A DNA stretch of 37,260 nt from Conchiformibius kuhniae DSM 17694 (GCF_000428785.1 NZ_AUAP01000021.1:1-37260), one strand, 5' to 3'. Counted from the stretch's first letter, positions 23,724-32,407 are shown. The notes: a model not told the origin generated them from the sequence alone. Numbers and translations are program-made.

Positions 23724-23768
23724 GTTTCTCTCCACGCCAAGTTGTTGTTCAAACTTGGCAAAATTCGT

Positions 23769-23785
23769 TTTCAGGCTGCCTGAAA
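23769..23785. repeat. Palindromic DNA-uptake-sequence-like word between rpsB and tsf
   Basis: TTTCAGGCTGCCTGAAA, identical to the word in nagZ at 15094. In the operon spacer it could also fold as a small hairpin in the mRNA. Confidence 0.65.
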
Positions 23786-23807
23786 GGTGTTCGGGCAGCG
23801 TGTCGGA

Positions 23808-24539
23808 TTACTCGGCGGCGGCCGCAGCTTGGGCGGCGGCAACGGTTTCGGCAACCGCTTGGTTTTTGCCTTCCAGCACCGCATCGGCAATGCCGCGACA
23901 GTACAGACGAATCGCTTTGGCGGAATCGTCGTTGCCGGGGATAACGTGTTTCACCAAATCGGGGCTGTTGTTGGTGTCCACCACCGCAATCACGGGAATG
24001 CCCAGCTTGGCGGCTTCCACCAGCGTGCCGTGCTGGTAGCCGGTGTCAATCACGAAAATCGCATCGGGCAGACCTTTCATGTTTTTGATGCCGCCCAAAG
24101 AACGCTCCAGCTTTTCCACTTCGCGGGTCATGTCCAACAATTCTTTTTTGTTGTAACCGCTTGCTTCGGCGTTTTCCAACACCGCCGCTTTTTCTTCCAA
24201 GCGTTTGATGGATTGTTTCACGGTTTTGTAGTTGGTGAGCATGCCGCCGAGCCAACGGTGGTCCACATAAGGCATGCCTGCGCGGGTGGCTTCCTCGCGC
24301 ACGATTTCACGCGCCTGACGCTTGGTGCCGACAAACAACACCGTGCCTTTATTCGCCACCAGACGGCGCACTACTTCCTGCGCTTCTTGGAACAGGGGCA
24401 GGGTTTTTTCCAAATTCACAATGTGGATTTTGTTACGCGCACCGAAAATGTATTGAGCCATTTTCGGGTTCCAGTAACGGGTTTGGTGGCCGAAGTGAAC
24501 GCCTGCTTCCAGCATCTGGCGCATGGTAACTTGAGACAT
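23808..24539 (-). CDS. rpsB: 30S ribosomal protein S2
   Basis: 243 residues beginning MSQVTMRQMLEAGVHFGHQT, with RYWNPKMAQYIFGARNKIHI, GTKRQAREIV, RWLGGMLTNYKTV and PDAIFVIDTG. The start at 24539 is preceded by AGGA with normal spacing; the frame extends upstream through the leader without coding character. Lies before tsf, the usual order. An alanine-rich C-terminal tail (AETVAAAQAAAAAE) is normal in this family. Confidence 0.97.
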   Translation of the reverse strand: MSQVTMRQMLEAGVHFGHQTRYWNPKMAQYIFGARNKIHIVNLEKTLPLFQEAQEVVRRLVANKGTVLFVGTKRQAREIVREEATRAGMPYVDHRWLGGMLTNYKTVKQSIKRLEEKAAVLENAEASGYNKKELLDMTREVEKLERSLGGIKNMKGLPDAIFVIDTGYQHGTLVEAAKLGIPVIAVVDTNNSPDLVKHVIPGNDDSAKAIRLYCRGIADAVLEGKNQAVAETVAAAQAAAAAE

Positions 24540-24634
24540 AATTTTTCCTAAACAAAGGGTTAATCGCAAACACATTCTGCCAGAACCTGCAAACGCAAGC
24601 ACCCTTAACGCAAAATGTGCGGGCTTCAGACAAT

Positions 24635-24661
24635 AAAAAACGCTCCCAAAATCGGGAAGCG
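24635..24661 (-). terminator. Terminator of uvrA / hairpin in the rpsB upstream region
   Basis: On the minus strand CGCTTCCC-GATTT-TGGGAGCG (one bulge) is followed by TTTTTTATT. It sits 63 bases after the uvrA stop and about 95 bases before the rpsB start. Confidence 0.75.
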
Positions 24662-24666
24662 GCGGT

Positions 24667-24695
24667 ATTATCCCAAAAATCCCGTGTTGCGGCAA
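24667..24695 (-). promoter_or_regulatory. Possible rpsB promoter overlapping the uvrA terminator region
   Basis: TTGCCG (24690-24695) and GATAAT (24667-24672) on the minus strand with a 17-base spacer. Transcription would begin at or just before the hairpin at 24635-24661, which would then be the very 5' end of the rpsB leader. Confidence 0.45.
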
Positions 24696-24723
24696 GGGGT
24701 TCTTGGCACAATACCGCCCGAAA

Positions 24724-27546
24724 CTACAGCATGGGTTTCAGATACTTGCCCGTATAACTTTTTTTGTTTTTTGCCACAAGCTCGGGCGCACCTTCCGCAA
24801 TAATCCGCCCGCCCCCTTCTCCGCCCTCCGGCCCCATGTCCACAATCCAATCCGCCGTTTTAATCACGTCCAAATTGTGCTCGATAATCACAATGCTGTT
24901 GCCCTTGCCTTTCAGCCTTTGAATCACCTCCAACAGCAGCGCGATGTCGGCGAAATGCAGCCCCGTGGTCGGCTCGTCCAACACATACAGCGTGCGCCCC
25001 GTGTCGCGCTTGGACAATTCCAATGCCAGCTTCACGCGCTGCGCTTCGCCGCCCGACAGCGTGGTTGCCGACTGCCCCAAACGGATATAACCCAGCCCCA
25101 CGTCCATCAGCGTTTGCAGTTTGCGCGACACGGTCGGTACGGCATCAAAAAACGTCCGCGCTTCCGCCACCGTCATTTCCAGCACTTGGCTGATATTTTT
25201 GCCTTTGTATTGCACTTCAAGGGTTTCGCGGTTATAACGCTTGCCCGCGCAGGCTTCGCACGGCACATACACATCGGGCAGAAAGTGCATTTCCACTTTA
25301 ATCACGCCGTCGCCCTGACAGGCTTCGCAACGCCCGCCTTTGACGTTGAACGAAAACCGCCCCACGCTGTAACCGCGTTCCCGCGCCAAAGGCACGCCCG
25401 CAAACAGTTCGCGTATCGGCGTGAACAAACCCGTATAAGTGGCAGGATTGGAACGCGGCGTGCGGCCGATGGGCGATTGGTCCACGTTAATAATTTTGTC
25501 CAAATGTTCCAAACCGCGAATATCGTCATAGGGCGCGGGTTCTTCGTGGGCGCGGTTGAGTTCGCGGGCGGCGATTTTTGCCAACGTGTCGTTAATCAGG
25601 GTGGATTTGCCGCTTCCCGACACGCCGGTGATGCAGGTAATCAAACCGAGCGGCAGGTTTAAAGTAATGTTTTTCAAATTATTTCCCCGTGCGCCCTGCA
25701 ACACCAGCATACGCTCGGGATTGACGGGCGTGCGTTTTTCAGGCAGCCCGATTTGTTTGCGCCCGCTCAAATATTGTCCCGTAACCGATTGTTCGGATTC
25801 GGCAACCTGCTGCGGCGTACCCGCCACAATCACGCGCCCGCCGTGTTCGCCCGCGCCGATGCCCATGTCCACGACAAAATCGGCTTGGCGAATCGCGTCT
25901 TCATCGTGTTCCACCACAATCACACTGTTGCCCAAATCGCGCAAACGTTTGAGCGTGCTTAACAAACGGTCGTTGTCGCGCTGGTGCAGCCCGATGGACG
26001 GCTCGTCCAGCACATACATCACGCCCGTCAGCCCCGAACCGATTTGGCTCGCCAAGCGGATACGCTGCGCTTCGCCGCCCGACAGCGTTTCCGCGCTGCG
26101 CGACAAATTCAGATAATCCAAGCCCACGTTAATCAGAAAGCCCAAACGCTCGTTGATTTCTTTGAGGATTTTTTCGGCGATTTGCTGTTTGTTGCCGTCC
26201 AGTTGCAGGTGTTCAAAAAAATGCAGGGCTTTGTCGAGCGGCATTGCCGAGATGTCGTGCAGGGCAACGCCGCCCACCAGCACATGCCGCGCTTCTTTAC
26301 GCAGCCGTGCGCCCGCGCATTGCGGACAAGCGCGGTGGCTTTGGTAATCGCGCAGCTTGTCGCGCACGGTTTCGCTGTCGGTTTCGCGGTAGCGGCGTTC
26401 CAGATTGGGAATGATGCCTTCAAAGGCGTGGCTGCGGACAAACACCGTGCCTTTCTCGGAAAGGTAATGAAATTCAATCACTTCTTTGCCCGAGCCGTGC
26501 AAGATGATGGTGCGGATTTTTTTAGGCAGCGCGGCAAACGGCGTATCCACGGAAAAGCCGTAATATTTGGCAAGCGATTGTATCATTTGAAAATAAAACT
26601 GGTTGCGCTTGTCCCAGCCGTCAATCGCGCCCGCCGCCAGCGACAATTCGGGGTGCGCCGCCACGCGCTCGGGGTCAAAAAAATTCATGCTGCCCAAGCC
26701 GTCACAGCTCGGACACGCACCCGCCGGATTGTTAAAGGAAAACAGGCGCGGCTCCAATTCAGGCAGGCTGTAGGCGCACACGGGGCAGGCAAATTGCGCG
26801 GAAAACCAGTGTTCCTGCCCGTTGTCGGTTTCCACCGCTACGGCGCGTTCGCCGCCGTGCCGCAGCGCGGTTTCAAAACTTTCGGCAAGCCTTTGTTTGA
26901 TTTCGGGTTTGACTTTGACACGGTCTATCACCACATCAATATCGTGTTTGTGGTTTTTCGCCAGTTTCGGCACGTCTTCAATGGCATACACTTCGCCGTC
27001 CACGCGCACACGCACAAAACCCTGCACCTGCAAATCGGCAAATAATTCAACAAATTCGCCTTTGCGTCCGCGCACGGCGGGGGCGAGTATCATCACGCGG
27101 CTGTTTTCAGGCAGCCCCAAAACGTGGTCGACCATTTGCGACACGGTTTGTCCCGCCAAAGGCAGCCCGTGTTCGGGACAATGCGGCGTGCCGACACGGG
27201 CGTATAAAAGCCGCAAATAATCATGGATTTCCGTTACCGTGCCGACTGTGGAACGCGGGTTGTGGCTGGTGGACTTTTGCTCGATGGAAATCGCGGGCGA
27301 CAGCCCTTCAATCAAATCCACATCGGGTTTGTCCATCATCTGCAAAAACTGCCGCGCATAGGCGGACAGGCTTTCCACATAGCGGCGCTGCCCTTCGGCG
27401 TAGAGCGTGTCAAACGCCAAGCTGGATTTGCCGCTTCCCGACAAACCCGTTACCACCACCAGCTTGTGGCGGGGAATGTCCAAATCGATGTTTTTCAGAT
27501 TGTGGGTGCGCGCGCCGCGAATGCGGATGGTGTCGTTGTCGCTCAT
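24724..27546 (-). CDS. uvrA: Excinuclease ABC subunit A
   Basis: DNA damage-recognition ATPase of nucleotide excision repair, 940 residues. Two ABC ATPase modules: Walker A GLSGSGKSSL near residue 33 and GVSGSGKSTL near 640; signature LSGGEAQR in both halves; Walker B VLDEPSIGLH and VLDEPTTGLH. Zinc-binding cysteines appear as CPVCAY ... CPSC, and CEACQGDG ... CEACAGKRYN. The insert HYLSEKGTVFVRSHAFEGII belongs to the UvrB/DNA-binding region. Full length. Start MSDNDTIRIRGARTHNLKNI is the family start. Two uptake-sequence words lie inside. Confidence 0.98.
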   Translation of the reverse strand: MSDNDTIRIRGARTHNLKNIDLDIPRHKLVVVTGLSGSGKSSLAFDTLYAEGQRRYVESLSAYARQFLQMMDKPDVDLIEGLSPAISIEQKSTSHNPRSTVGTVTEIHDYLRLLYARVGTPHCPEHGLPLAGQTVSQMVDHVLGLPENSRVMILAPAVRGRKGEFVELFADLQVQGFVRVRVDGEVYAIEDVPKLAKNHKHDIDVVIDRVKVKPEIKQRLAESFETALRHGGERAVAVETDNGQEHWFSAQFACPVCAYSLPELEPRLFSFNNPAGACPSCDGLGSMNFFDPERVAAHPELSLAAGAIDGWDKRNQFYFQMIQSLAKYYGFSVDTPFAALPKKIRTIILHGSGKEVIEFHYLSEKGTVFVRSHAFEGIIPNLERRYRETDSETVRDKLRDYQSHRACPQCAGARLRKEARHVLVGGVALHDISAMPLDKALHFFEHLQLDGNKQQIAEKILKEINERLGFLINVGLDYLNLSRSAETLSGGEAQRIRLASQIGSGLTGVMYVLDEPSIGLHQRDNDRLLSTLKRLRDLGNSVIVVEHDEDAIRQADFVVDMGIGAGEHGGRVIVAGTPQQVAESEQSVTGQYLSGRKQIGLPEKRTPVNPERMLVLQGARGNNLKNITLNLPLGLITCITGVSGSGKSTLINDTLAKIAARELNRAHEEPAPYDDIRGLEHLDKIINVDQSPIGRTPRSNPATYTGLFTPIRELFAGVPLARERGYSVGRFSFNVKGGRCEACQGDGVIKVEMHFLPDVYVPCEACAGKRYNRETLEVQYKGKNISQVLEMTVAEARTFFDAVPTVSRKLQTLMDVGLGYIRLGQSATTLSGGEAQRVKLALELSKRDTGRTLYVLDEPTTGLHFADIALLLEVIQRLKGKGNSIVIIEHNLDVIKTADWIVDMGPEGGEGGGRIIAEGAPELVAKNKKSYTGKYLKPML

Positions 27547-27637
27547 GATGGGCTGCCGTAAACGGTGGAAAACCGCGCATTTTAGGGTAAGTCGCCCGCT
27601 TTTGCTATAATCGCCCCATTTGCATCAAGGCATCATC

Positions 27638-27910
27638 ATGACCCGTTCCGTAATCACCGTCATCGGCAAAGACCGCATCGGCATCGTGTACGACGTTGCC
27701 CGAATCTTGGCGGAAAACCAATTAAACATCATCAACATCAGCCAACAACTGATGGACGATTTTTTCACCATGATTATTCTGGTGGACACCGCAAAATGCC
27801 CGCGCAGCCGTCAGGAAATATTGGATTTGCTCGCCGCCCAAAGCGCGGAACTGAAGCTGGACATCCGTTTGCAGGACGAAGCCCTGTTCAACGCCATGCA
27901 CCGCATTTGA
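27638..27910 (+). CDS. ACT-domain protein
   Basis: A 90-residue protein that is a single ACT ligand-binding domain (MTRSVITVIGKDRIGIVYDV, then LAENQLNIINISQQLMDDFF and MIILVDTAKC). Such proteins bind amino acids or other small ligands and often regulate a partner. It is followed after 15 bases by the UPF0210 gene, a pairing conserved in many bacteria. Possible -10 TATAAT at 27606-27611. Start 27638 rather than 27620, because the family begins at this Met. The ligand is unknown. Confidence 0.88.
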   Translation: MTRSVITVIGKDRIGIVYDVARILAENQLNIINISQQLMDDFFTMIILVDTAKCPRSRQEILDLLAAQSAELKLDIRLQDEALFNAMHRI

Positions 27911-27925
27911 GAAAGGCTTCCTGAA

Positions 27926-29281
27926 ATGAGTTTCCAATCCGCAGAAATTCTGGAAACCGTCAAAATGGTTTCCGACCAGCATTTTGACGTGCGCACGCTC
28001 ACCATCGGCATGGATTTGCACGACTGCATCAGCAGCGACATCAAAACGTTAAACCAGAAAATTTACGACAAAATCACCCGAACCGCCGAACATTTGGTGC
28101 CCACGGCGCAGGATTTGTCGGCAAAATACGGCGTGCCGATTGTCAATCAGCGCATTTCGGTTACGCCCATTGCCCAAATCGCCGCCGCAACGGGCGCAGG
28201 CAGCTATGTTTCCATCGCACAAACGCTGGACAAAGCCGCCAAAGCCATCGGCATTTCCTTTATCGGCGGTTTTGCCACGCTGGCGCAAAAAGGTTTGACC
28301 CCATCGGGGCGCGTATTGATTGAATCGCTGCCCGAAGCGATGGCGGAAACGGATATTGTGTGCGCTTCGGTCAATATCGGCAGCACCCGCGCCGGCATCA
28401 ATATGGACGCGGTGAAACTGATGGGCGAAACGCTCAAACGCACGGCGGAACGTACGCCCGAAGGCTTCGGCTGCGCCAAAATCGTGGTGTTTTGCAATGC
28501 GGTGAACGACAATCCGTTTATGGCGGGCGCGTTTCACGGCGCGGGCGAAGGCGCGGCAATGCTGAATGTGGGCGTGTCGGGGCCGGGCGTGGTGCAAGCG
28601 GCGTTGGCGGATTGTGCGGGCGCGGATTTGGGTGAGATTGCCGAAATCGTGAAAAAAACCGCGTTTAAAATCACCCGTGTGGGCGAGTTAATCGGGCGCG
28701 AAGCCGCCAAACGCCTGAACATTCCGTTTGGGATTTTGGATTTGTCGCTCGCGCCGACCCCTGCGGTGGGCGACAGCGTGGCGCGGATTTTGGAAGCGAT
28801 GGGTTTGACGGTGTGCGGCACGCACGGCACCACCGCCGCGCTCGCCCTGCTCAACGATGCAGTGAAAAAAGGCGGCATGATGGCATCGGGTGCGGTGGGC
28901 GGCTTGAGCGGCGCGTTTATTCCCATTTCCGAAGACGAGGGCATGATTGCGGCGGCGCAGCAGGGCGTTTTGACACTGGACAAGCTCGAAGCGATGACGG
29001 CGGTGTGTTCGGTGGGTTTGGACATGATTGCCGTTCCGGGGCACACTTCCGCCGCCACTTTGGCGGGCATTATTGCGGACGAAGCCGCCATCGGCATGAT
29101 TAACGGCAAAACCACCGCCGTGCGGATTATCCCCGTTACCGGCAAAGACGTGGGCGAGAGCGTGTCGTTCGGCGGGCTGTTGGGCTACGCACCGATTATG
29201 CCTGTGAAGCACGGCTCGTGCGAAGTGTTCGTCAATCGCGGCGGACGCATTCCCGCGCCGGTGCAGGCTTTGAAGAATTGA
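27926..29281 (+). CDS. UPF0210 (PFL/DUF711 family) protein
   Basis: A 451-residue protein of the UPF0210 family (MSFQSAEILETVKMVSDQHF; VRTLTIGMDLHDC; NPFMAGAFHGAGEGAAMLNV; AKRLNIPFGILDLSLAPTPA; MIAVPGHTSAATLAGIIADE). The fold is related to the glycyl-radical/PFL-like barrel, but no glycyl-radical motif is visible. The function is unknown. Almost always encoded directly after an ACT-domain protein, as here, so the ACT protein may sense a ligand for it. The gene ends with a terminator that a family A repeat has split. Confidence 0.92.
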   Translation: MSFQSAEILETVKMVSDQHFDVRTLTIGMDLHDCISSDIKTLNQKIYDKITRTAEHLVPTAQDLSAKYGVPIVNQRISVTPIAQIAAATGAGSYVSIAQTLDKAAKAIGISFIGGFATLAQKGLTPSGRVLIESLPEAMAETDIVCASVNIGSTRAGINMDAVKLMGETLKRTAERTPEGFGCAKIVVFCNAVNDNPFMAGAFHGAGEGAAMLNVGVSGPGVVQAALADCAGADLGEIAEIVKKTAFKITRVGELIGREAAKRLNIPFGILDLSLAPTPAVGDSVARILEAMGLTVCGTHGTTAALALLNDAVKKGGMMASGAVGGLSGAFIPISEDEGMIAAAQQGVLTLDKLEAMTAVCSVGLDMIAVPGHTSAATLAGIIADEAAIGMINGKTTAVRIIPVTGKDVGESVSFGGLLGYAPIMPVKHGSCEVFVNRGGRIPAPVQALKN

Positions 29282-29284
29282 CGA

Positions 29285-29308
29285 AATCCCTTGCCTTGAT
29301 TGGGGCAA
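29285..29308 (+). terminator. Terminator of the UPF0210 operon, split by a family A repeat
   Basis: AATCCCTTGCC-TTGATT-GGGGCAA stands before the repeat, and AAGGGATTTTTT (29504-29515) after it. Removing the repeat and one AA gives AAATCCCTTGCC ... GGCAAGGGATTTTTT, a complete terminator with long stem and T run. In the present sequence the stem can still close, because the element itself starts with GGG, but the T run is 195 bases away. Confidence 0.7.
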
Positions 29309-29503
29309 GGGCGTGTCATCAATTAAATTTTTCTACTGAGAATCAGCACAATACAAAAATTCCGTCATTCCCGCGCAGGCGGGAAGCCACTACCCGATGT
29401 TTGGCAAGCAATGTTTTATCAAGGTTTGTCGTGCTTTGATGTGGATTCCCGCCTGCGCGGGAATGACGGTGCAGAGGTTTTCCGGTCAATTGATGACACG
29501 CCC
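29309..29503. mobile_element. Family A MITE-like repeat in the UPF0210 terminator
   Basis: 195 bp with near-perfect ends (GGGCGTGTCATCAATTAAAT and, reverse, GGGCGTGTCATCAATTGACC) and two intact dRS3 palindromes (ATTCCCGCGCAGGCGGGAAG and ATTCCCGCCTGCGCGGGAAT). Flanked by AA on both sides (29307-29308, 29504-29505) in place of TA. Confidence 0.8.
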
Positions 29504-29585
29504 AAGGGATTTTTTAGGCAGTCTGCTGCTTTGTAACATATTGCCAACAATACCATTTACCGCACACATTCTGAATTGTTGGTTG

Positions 29586-29615
29586 TTGTCAAACTGTGTT
29601 AACATTGGGCATAGT
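29586..29615 (+). promoter_or_regulatory. Possible promoter of the surface lipoprotein gene
   Basis: TTGTCA (29586-29591) and CATAGT (29610-29615), 18-base spacer. Imperfect boxes; other choices are possible. The leader to the ATG is about 95 bases. Confidence 0.35.
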
Positions 29616-29654
29616 CGGAAGCTGCGGCTTGCAAGGGCGCGGCTTTGTGACCCT

Positions 29655-29707
29655 CGTCAGTTGATTGACCCCCGTCAGTTGATTGACTTTTCAAAAAACT
29701 TTTTTGA
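29655..29707 (+). repeat. Two 18-base direct repeats and an A6/T6 inverted repeat before the lipoprotein RBS
   Basis: CGTCAGTTGATTGACC occurs twice with an 18-base period (29655 and 29673). Directly after follows TCAAAAAACTTTTTTGA (29691-29707), whose right arm runs into the GAGGAG ribosome site. Either may be regulatory. Confidence 0.5.
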
Positions 29708-29718
29708 GGAGCTTCAAC

Positions 29719-31056
29719 ATGAACGTTCTGAAAACCACTTTATCGGTAAGCGCCGCTTTGGTATTGGCCGCTTGTGGCAACGCCACCGGTACCTACCCGC
29801 CCAAGAAATTACACAGCACGCACACCGCGAAACCGCAACCGTCCGTACCGCCGGCAACAGGCAGCAATGCGGGCGGTTCTTCGTCTGCCAACAACACAGG
29901 CAGTTCGGGCAGCCAAGCGGCGGGCGGCACGTCTTCAGGCAGCGCGGCAACGGGCGGTAGCCAGCCATCTACAGGCAACAACACCGGCACAACACCGCCG
30001 AACACCGGCAATACCTCGGGCAACCCCGCCGGCGGCGGCAGCACAGGCACGCAACCGGCTACACCACCCAATTCCACAGCAGGCGCTGCCAACGCCAATT
30101 ATTCGGACGGCGTGGTCGTAACGGCGAGAACGCCAGGGGGACTGCCAATTAACGCCACTTATGTCGTTATCAATCCAAAACATCTTGAAGACCCAAGCAC
30201 ATTACCGCGTCCGGGCGCACCGCTTTCCGGCTCGGTAAGCGGCAACGTGGTCGGCGTGGATACCAAATTCAAGCGCAGCGACAGCGATTTGTCGTCCGGC
30301 ACGGATTACGAACACATCAGCATCAACGGCGTGAAAGTTGCGCTGCTGCCCGATGTGTGGCCTGCAAAAGATGTTGATACAGGTCTTACTGCTGAGGCCA
30401 CATACAATGTTATCGCCCCGCTTCTTGGAACAGGCGTGTTTTATAAAAACAACCTTGCGGTTGGCAAGAGCTTGCAATATTCGGTGTTCGGATTGGTGGA
30501 TATGGACGACAAAGACAGGCTCGGCTTGAAATCCACCCAACAACGCTATGCTTTCGCACACGGCGATGCCACCACCAATATGCCCGTAGCGGGCAAGGCG
30601 AAATATGTGGGCTTCGCGCCAGTGCTTCACAGGCTGGAATCGGCTGAAGGAATCCATACCAGGGACAGACTGCTCTCAGTTAGAGAAGTGCGTTCTTACA
30701 CAACTATGGGTACGGTGGATATTGATGTGGACTTTGGCAGTAAGAAATTAGAAGGTCTGATGGCCACTACGGGTAAAGGGTATGATGACGGCTTTCTGGC
30801 AGCAAAATTGGCAGCCGACATCACAGGCAACCGTTTTGAAGGCACTTCTTCTGACGGCACGGTAATCAAAGGCGGCTTCTATGGCCCGAATGCGGCGGAA
30901 GTGGCGGGTACGTTTGTGCGTGCGCCGTATGAATATTTGTCTTCAGTTGATGGCGAGATGACTACGACCGGCATGATGGGTGCATTCGGCGCCAAGAAAA
31001 TCGACCCGAAAAACTATGGCTGGACAGGTGCGGATTTGGAGAAATTTATTAAATAA
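29719..31056 (+). CDS. TbpB/NHBA/fHbp-like surface lipoprotein
   Basis: A 445-residue lipoprotein: signal MNVLKTTLSVSAALVLAACG with Cys20. A low-complexity linker rich in Gly, Ser, Thr, Asn, Ala and Pro (about residues 35-125) follows. Then comes a folded part of about 320 residues, ending with a C-terminal beta-barrel typical of TbpB, NHBA and fHbp (SDGTVIKGGFYGPNAAEVAG followed by TFVRAPYEY). Such proteins are usually Slam-dependent, surface-exposed ligand-binding proteins. No Slam gene is in the window. Start 29719 is seven bases after GAGGAG; an upstream Met at 29683 is rejected. The middle of the gene (about 30360-30840) is less GC-rich than the linker. The binding partner cannot be told. 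Confidence 0.85.
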   Translation: MNVLKTTLSVSAALVLAACGNATGTYPPKKLHSTHTAKPQPSVPPATGSNAGGSSSANNTGSSGSQAAGGTSSGSAATGGSQPSTGNNTGTTPPNTGNTSGNPAGGGSTGTQPATPPNSTAGAANANYSDGVVVTARTPGGLPINATYVVINPKHLEDPSTLPRPGAPLSGSVSGNVVGVDTKFKRSDSDLSSGTDYEHISINGVKVALLPDVWPAKDVDTGLTAEATYNVIAPLLGTGVFYKNNLAVGKSLQYSVFGLVDMDDKDRLGLKSTQQRYAFAHGDATTNMPVAGKAKYVGFAPVLHRLESAEGIHTRDRLLSVREVRSYTTMGTVDIDVDFGSKKLEGLMATTGKGYDDGFLAAKLAADITGNRFEGTSSDGTVIKGGFYGPNAAEVAGTFVRAPYEYLSSVDGEMTTTGMMGAFGAKKIDPKNYGWTGADLEKFIK

Positions 31057-31083
31057 TCAGCCGTTTTTGCCATAGGCATCAAC

Positions 31084-31120
31084 AACACCGCAAACGGGTG
31101 GAACGTTTGCGGTGTTTTTT
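31084..31120 (+). terminator. Terminator of the surface lipoprotein gene
   Basis: AACACCGCAAACG-N7-CGTTTGCGGTGTT, a 13-bp perfect stem followed by a run of T (six in total with the stem end). It faces the convergent proA gene. Confidence 0.92.
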
Positions 31121-31141
31121 GATTTCAAGCAGCCCGCAAAA

Positions 31142-32407
31142 TCACACGCGCACTTGCCCGTCCCCCAACACCACCCATTTTTGCGTGGTCAGCCCGTGCA
31201 AGCCCACAGGCCCGCGCACATGGATTTTGTCGGTGGAAATGCCGATTTCCGCGCCCAAACCGTATTCAAAACCATCGGCAAAACGCGTGGACGCATTCAC
31301 CATCACACTGGCACTGTCCACTTCGCGCAAAAAGCGGCGGGCGAGCGTGTAATTTTCGGTAACGATGCTGTCGGTGTGGCGGCTGCCGTAGCGGTTGATG
31401 TGGGCAACGGCTTCATCAAACGAATCAACCACTTTAACCGACAAAATCGGGGCAAGGTATTCGGTTTCCCAATCGGCTTCGGCGGCGGGCGCGATGTCGG
31501 GCAGCACGGCGCGTGTGTTCGGGCAGCCGCGCAGTTCCACGCCTTTGTCGCGGTAGCGTTGCGCCAAGGGCGGCAGCAGCTCGGCGGCGCGGGCGGCGTG
31601 AACCAGCAGGGTTTCCATGGTGTTGCACGTTCCGTAGCGCGAGGTTTTGGCGTTAAAGGCGATGGCAACGGCTTTTTCCGCATCGGCAAATTCGTCCAAA
31701 TAAACGTGGCAGATGCCGTCCAAATGCTTGATAACGGGCACTTTCGCCTCCGCCGCCACCCGCGCCACCAAGCTTTTGCCGCCGCGCGGGATAATCACGT
31801 CAATCAAGCCTTCCGCCGCCAACATCGCGCCGACCACGTCGCGGTCGGGGCTGGCAACAAAATGCACGGCACTGTCGGGCAGCCCGCAATCGCGCAGCGC
31901 GGCGCGGACGTGTGCCGCCAAAGCAGTGTTGCTGTGCAGCGCTTCGCTGCCGCCGCGCAAGATGCAGGCGTTGCCCGATTTCAGGCACAAAGCCGCCGCG
32001 TCCACCGTAACATTCGGACGCGCTTCGTAAATCATGCCGACCACGCCCAAAGGCACGCGCATTTTGCCAATTTGCAAACCGTTGGGGCGGGTAACGAAGC
32101 CGTCCATTTCGCCAACGGGGTCGGGCAATTCGGCGATTTGGCGCAGGCTTTCGCAAATGGCGTTCAGGCGTTTTTGGTCGAGGCTCAAGCGGTCGAGCAG
32201 GGCTTCGCCCGTGCCTTTGTTGCGGGCGGCGGCAAGGTCTTCGGCATTGGCGGCGAGAATGCTGCCGCGATTGCGGGCGATGCGCTCTGCCAAACAGCTC
32301 AAAAAATCGTTTTTCTGCCGTGAAGACGCAGATGCCAATGTGTGAAATGCCTGTTTGGCGGCGCGGGCGGCAGCCGACAATTCGGCACAAGCAGGAGACG
32401 GTTGCAT
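31142..32407 (-). CDS. proA: Gamma-glutamyl phosphate reductase ProA
   Basis: Second step of proline synthesis: NADPH-dependent reduction of gamma-glutamyl phosphate to glutamate semialdehyde. A 421-residue aldehyde-dehydrogenase-fold enzyme. PLGVVGMIYEARPNVTVDAA is the nucleotide-binding region; GNACILRGGSEA and the catalytic Cys in YGTCNTMETLLVH follow; TKWVVLGDGQVRV-type ends (TQKWVVLGDGQVRV) close the protein. Start ATG 32407 has AAGGAA upstream. No proB in the window. Confidence 0.96.
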   Translation of the reverse strand: MQPSPACAELSAAARAAKQAFHTLASASSRQKNDFLSCLAERIARNRGSILAANAEDLAAARNKGTGEALLDRLSLDQKRLNAICESLRQIAELPDPVGEMDGFVTRPNGLQIGKMRVPLGVVGMIYEARPNVTVDAAALCLKSGNACILRGGSEALHSNTALAAHVRAALRDCGLPDSAVHFVASPDRDVVGAMLAAEGLIDVIIPRGGKSLVARVAAEAKVPVIKHLDGICHVYLDEFADAEKAVAIAFNAKTSRYGTCNTMETLLVHAARAAELLPPLAQRYRDKGVELRGCPNTRAVLPDIAPAAEADWETEYLAPILSVKVVDSFDEAVAHINRYGSRHTDSIVTENYTLARRFLREVDSASVMVNASTRFADGFEYGLGAEIGISTDKIHVRGPVGLHGLTTQKWVVLGDGQVRV

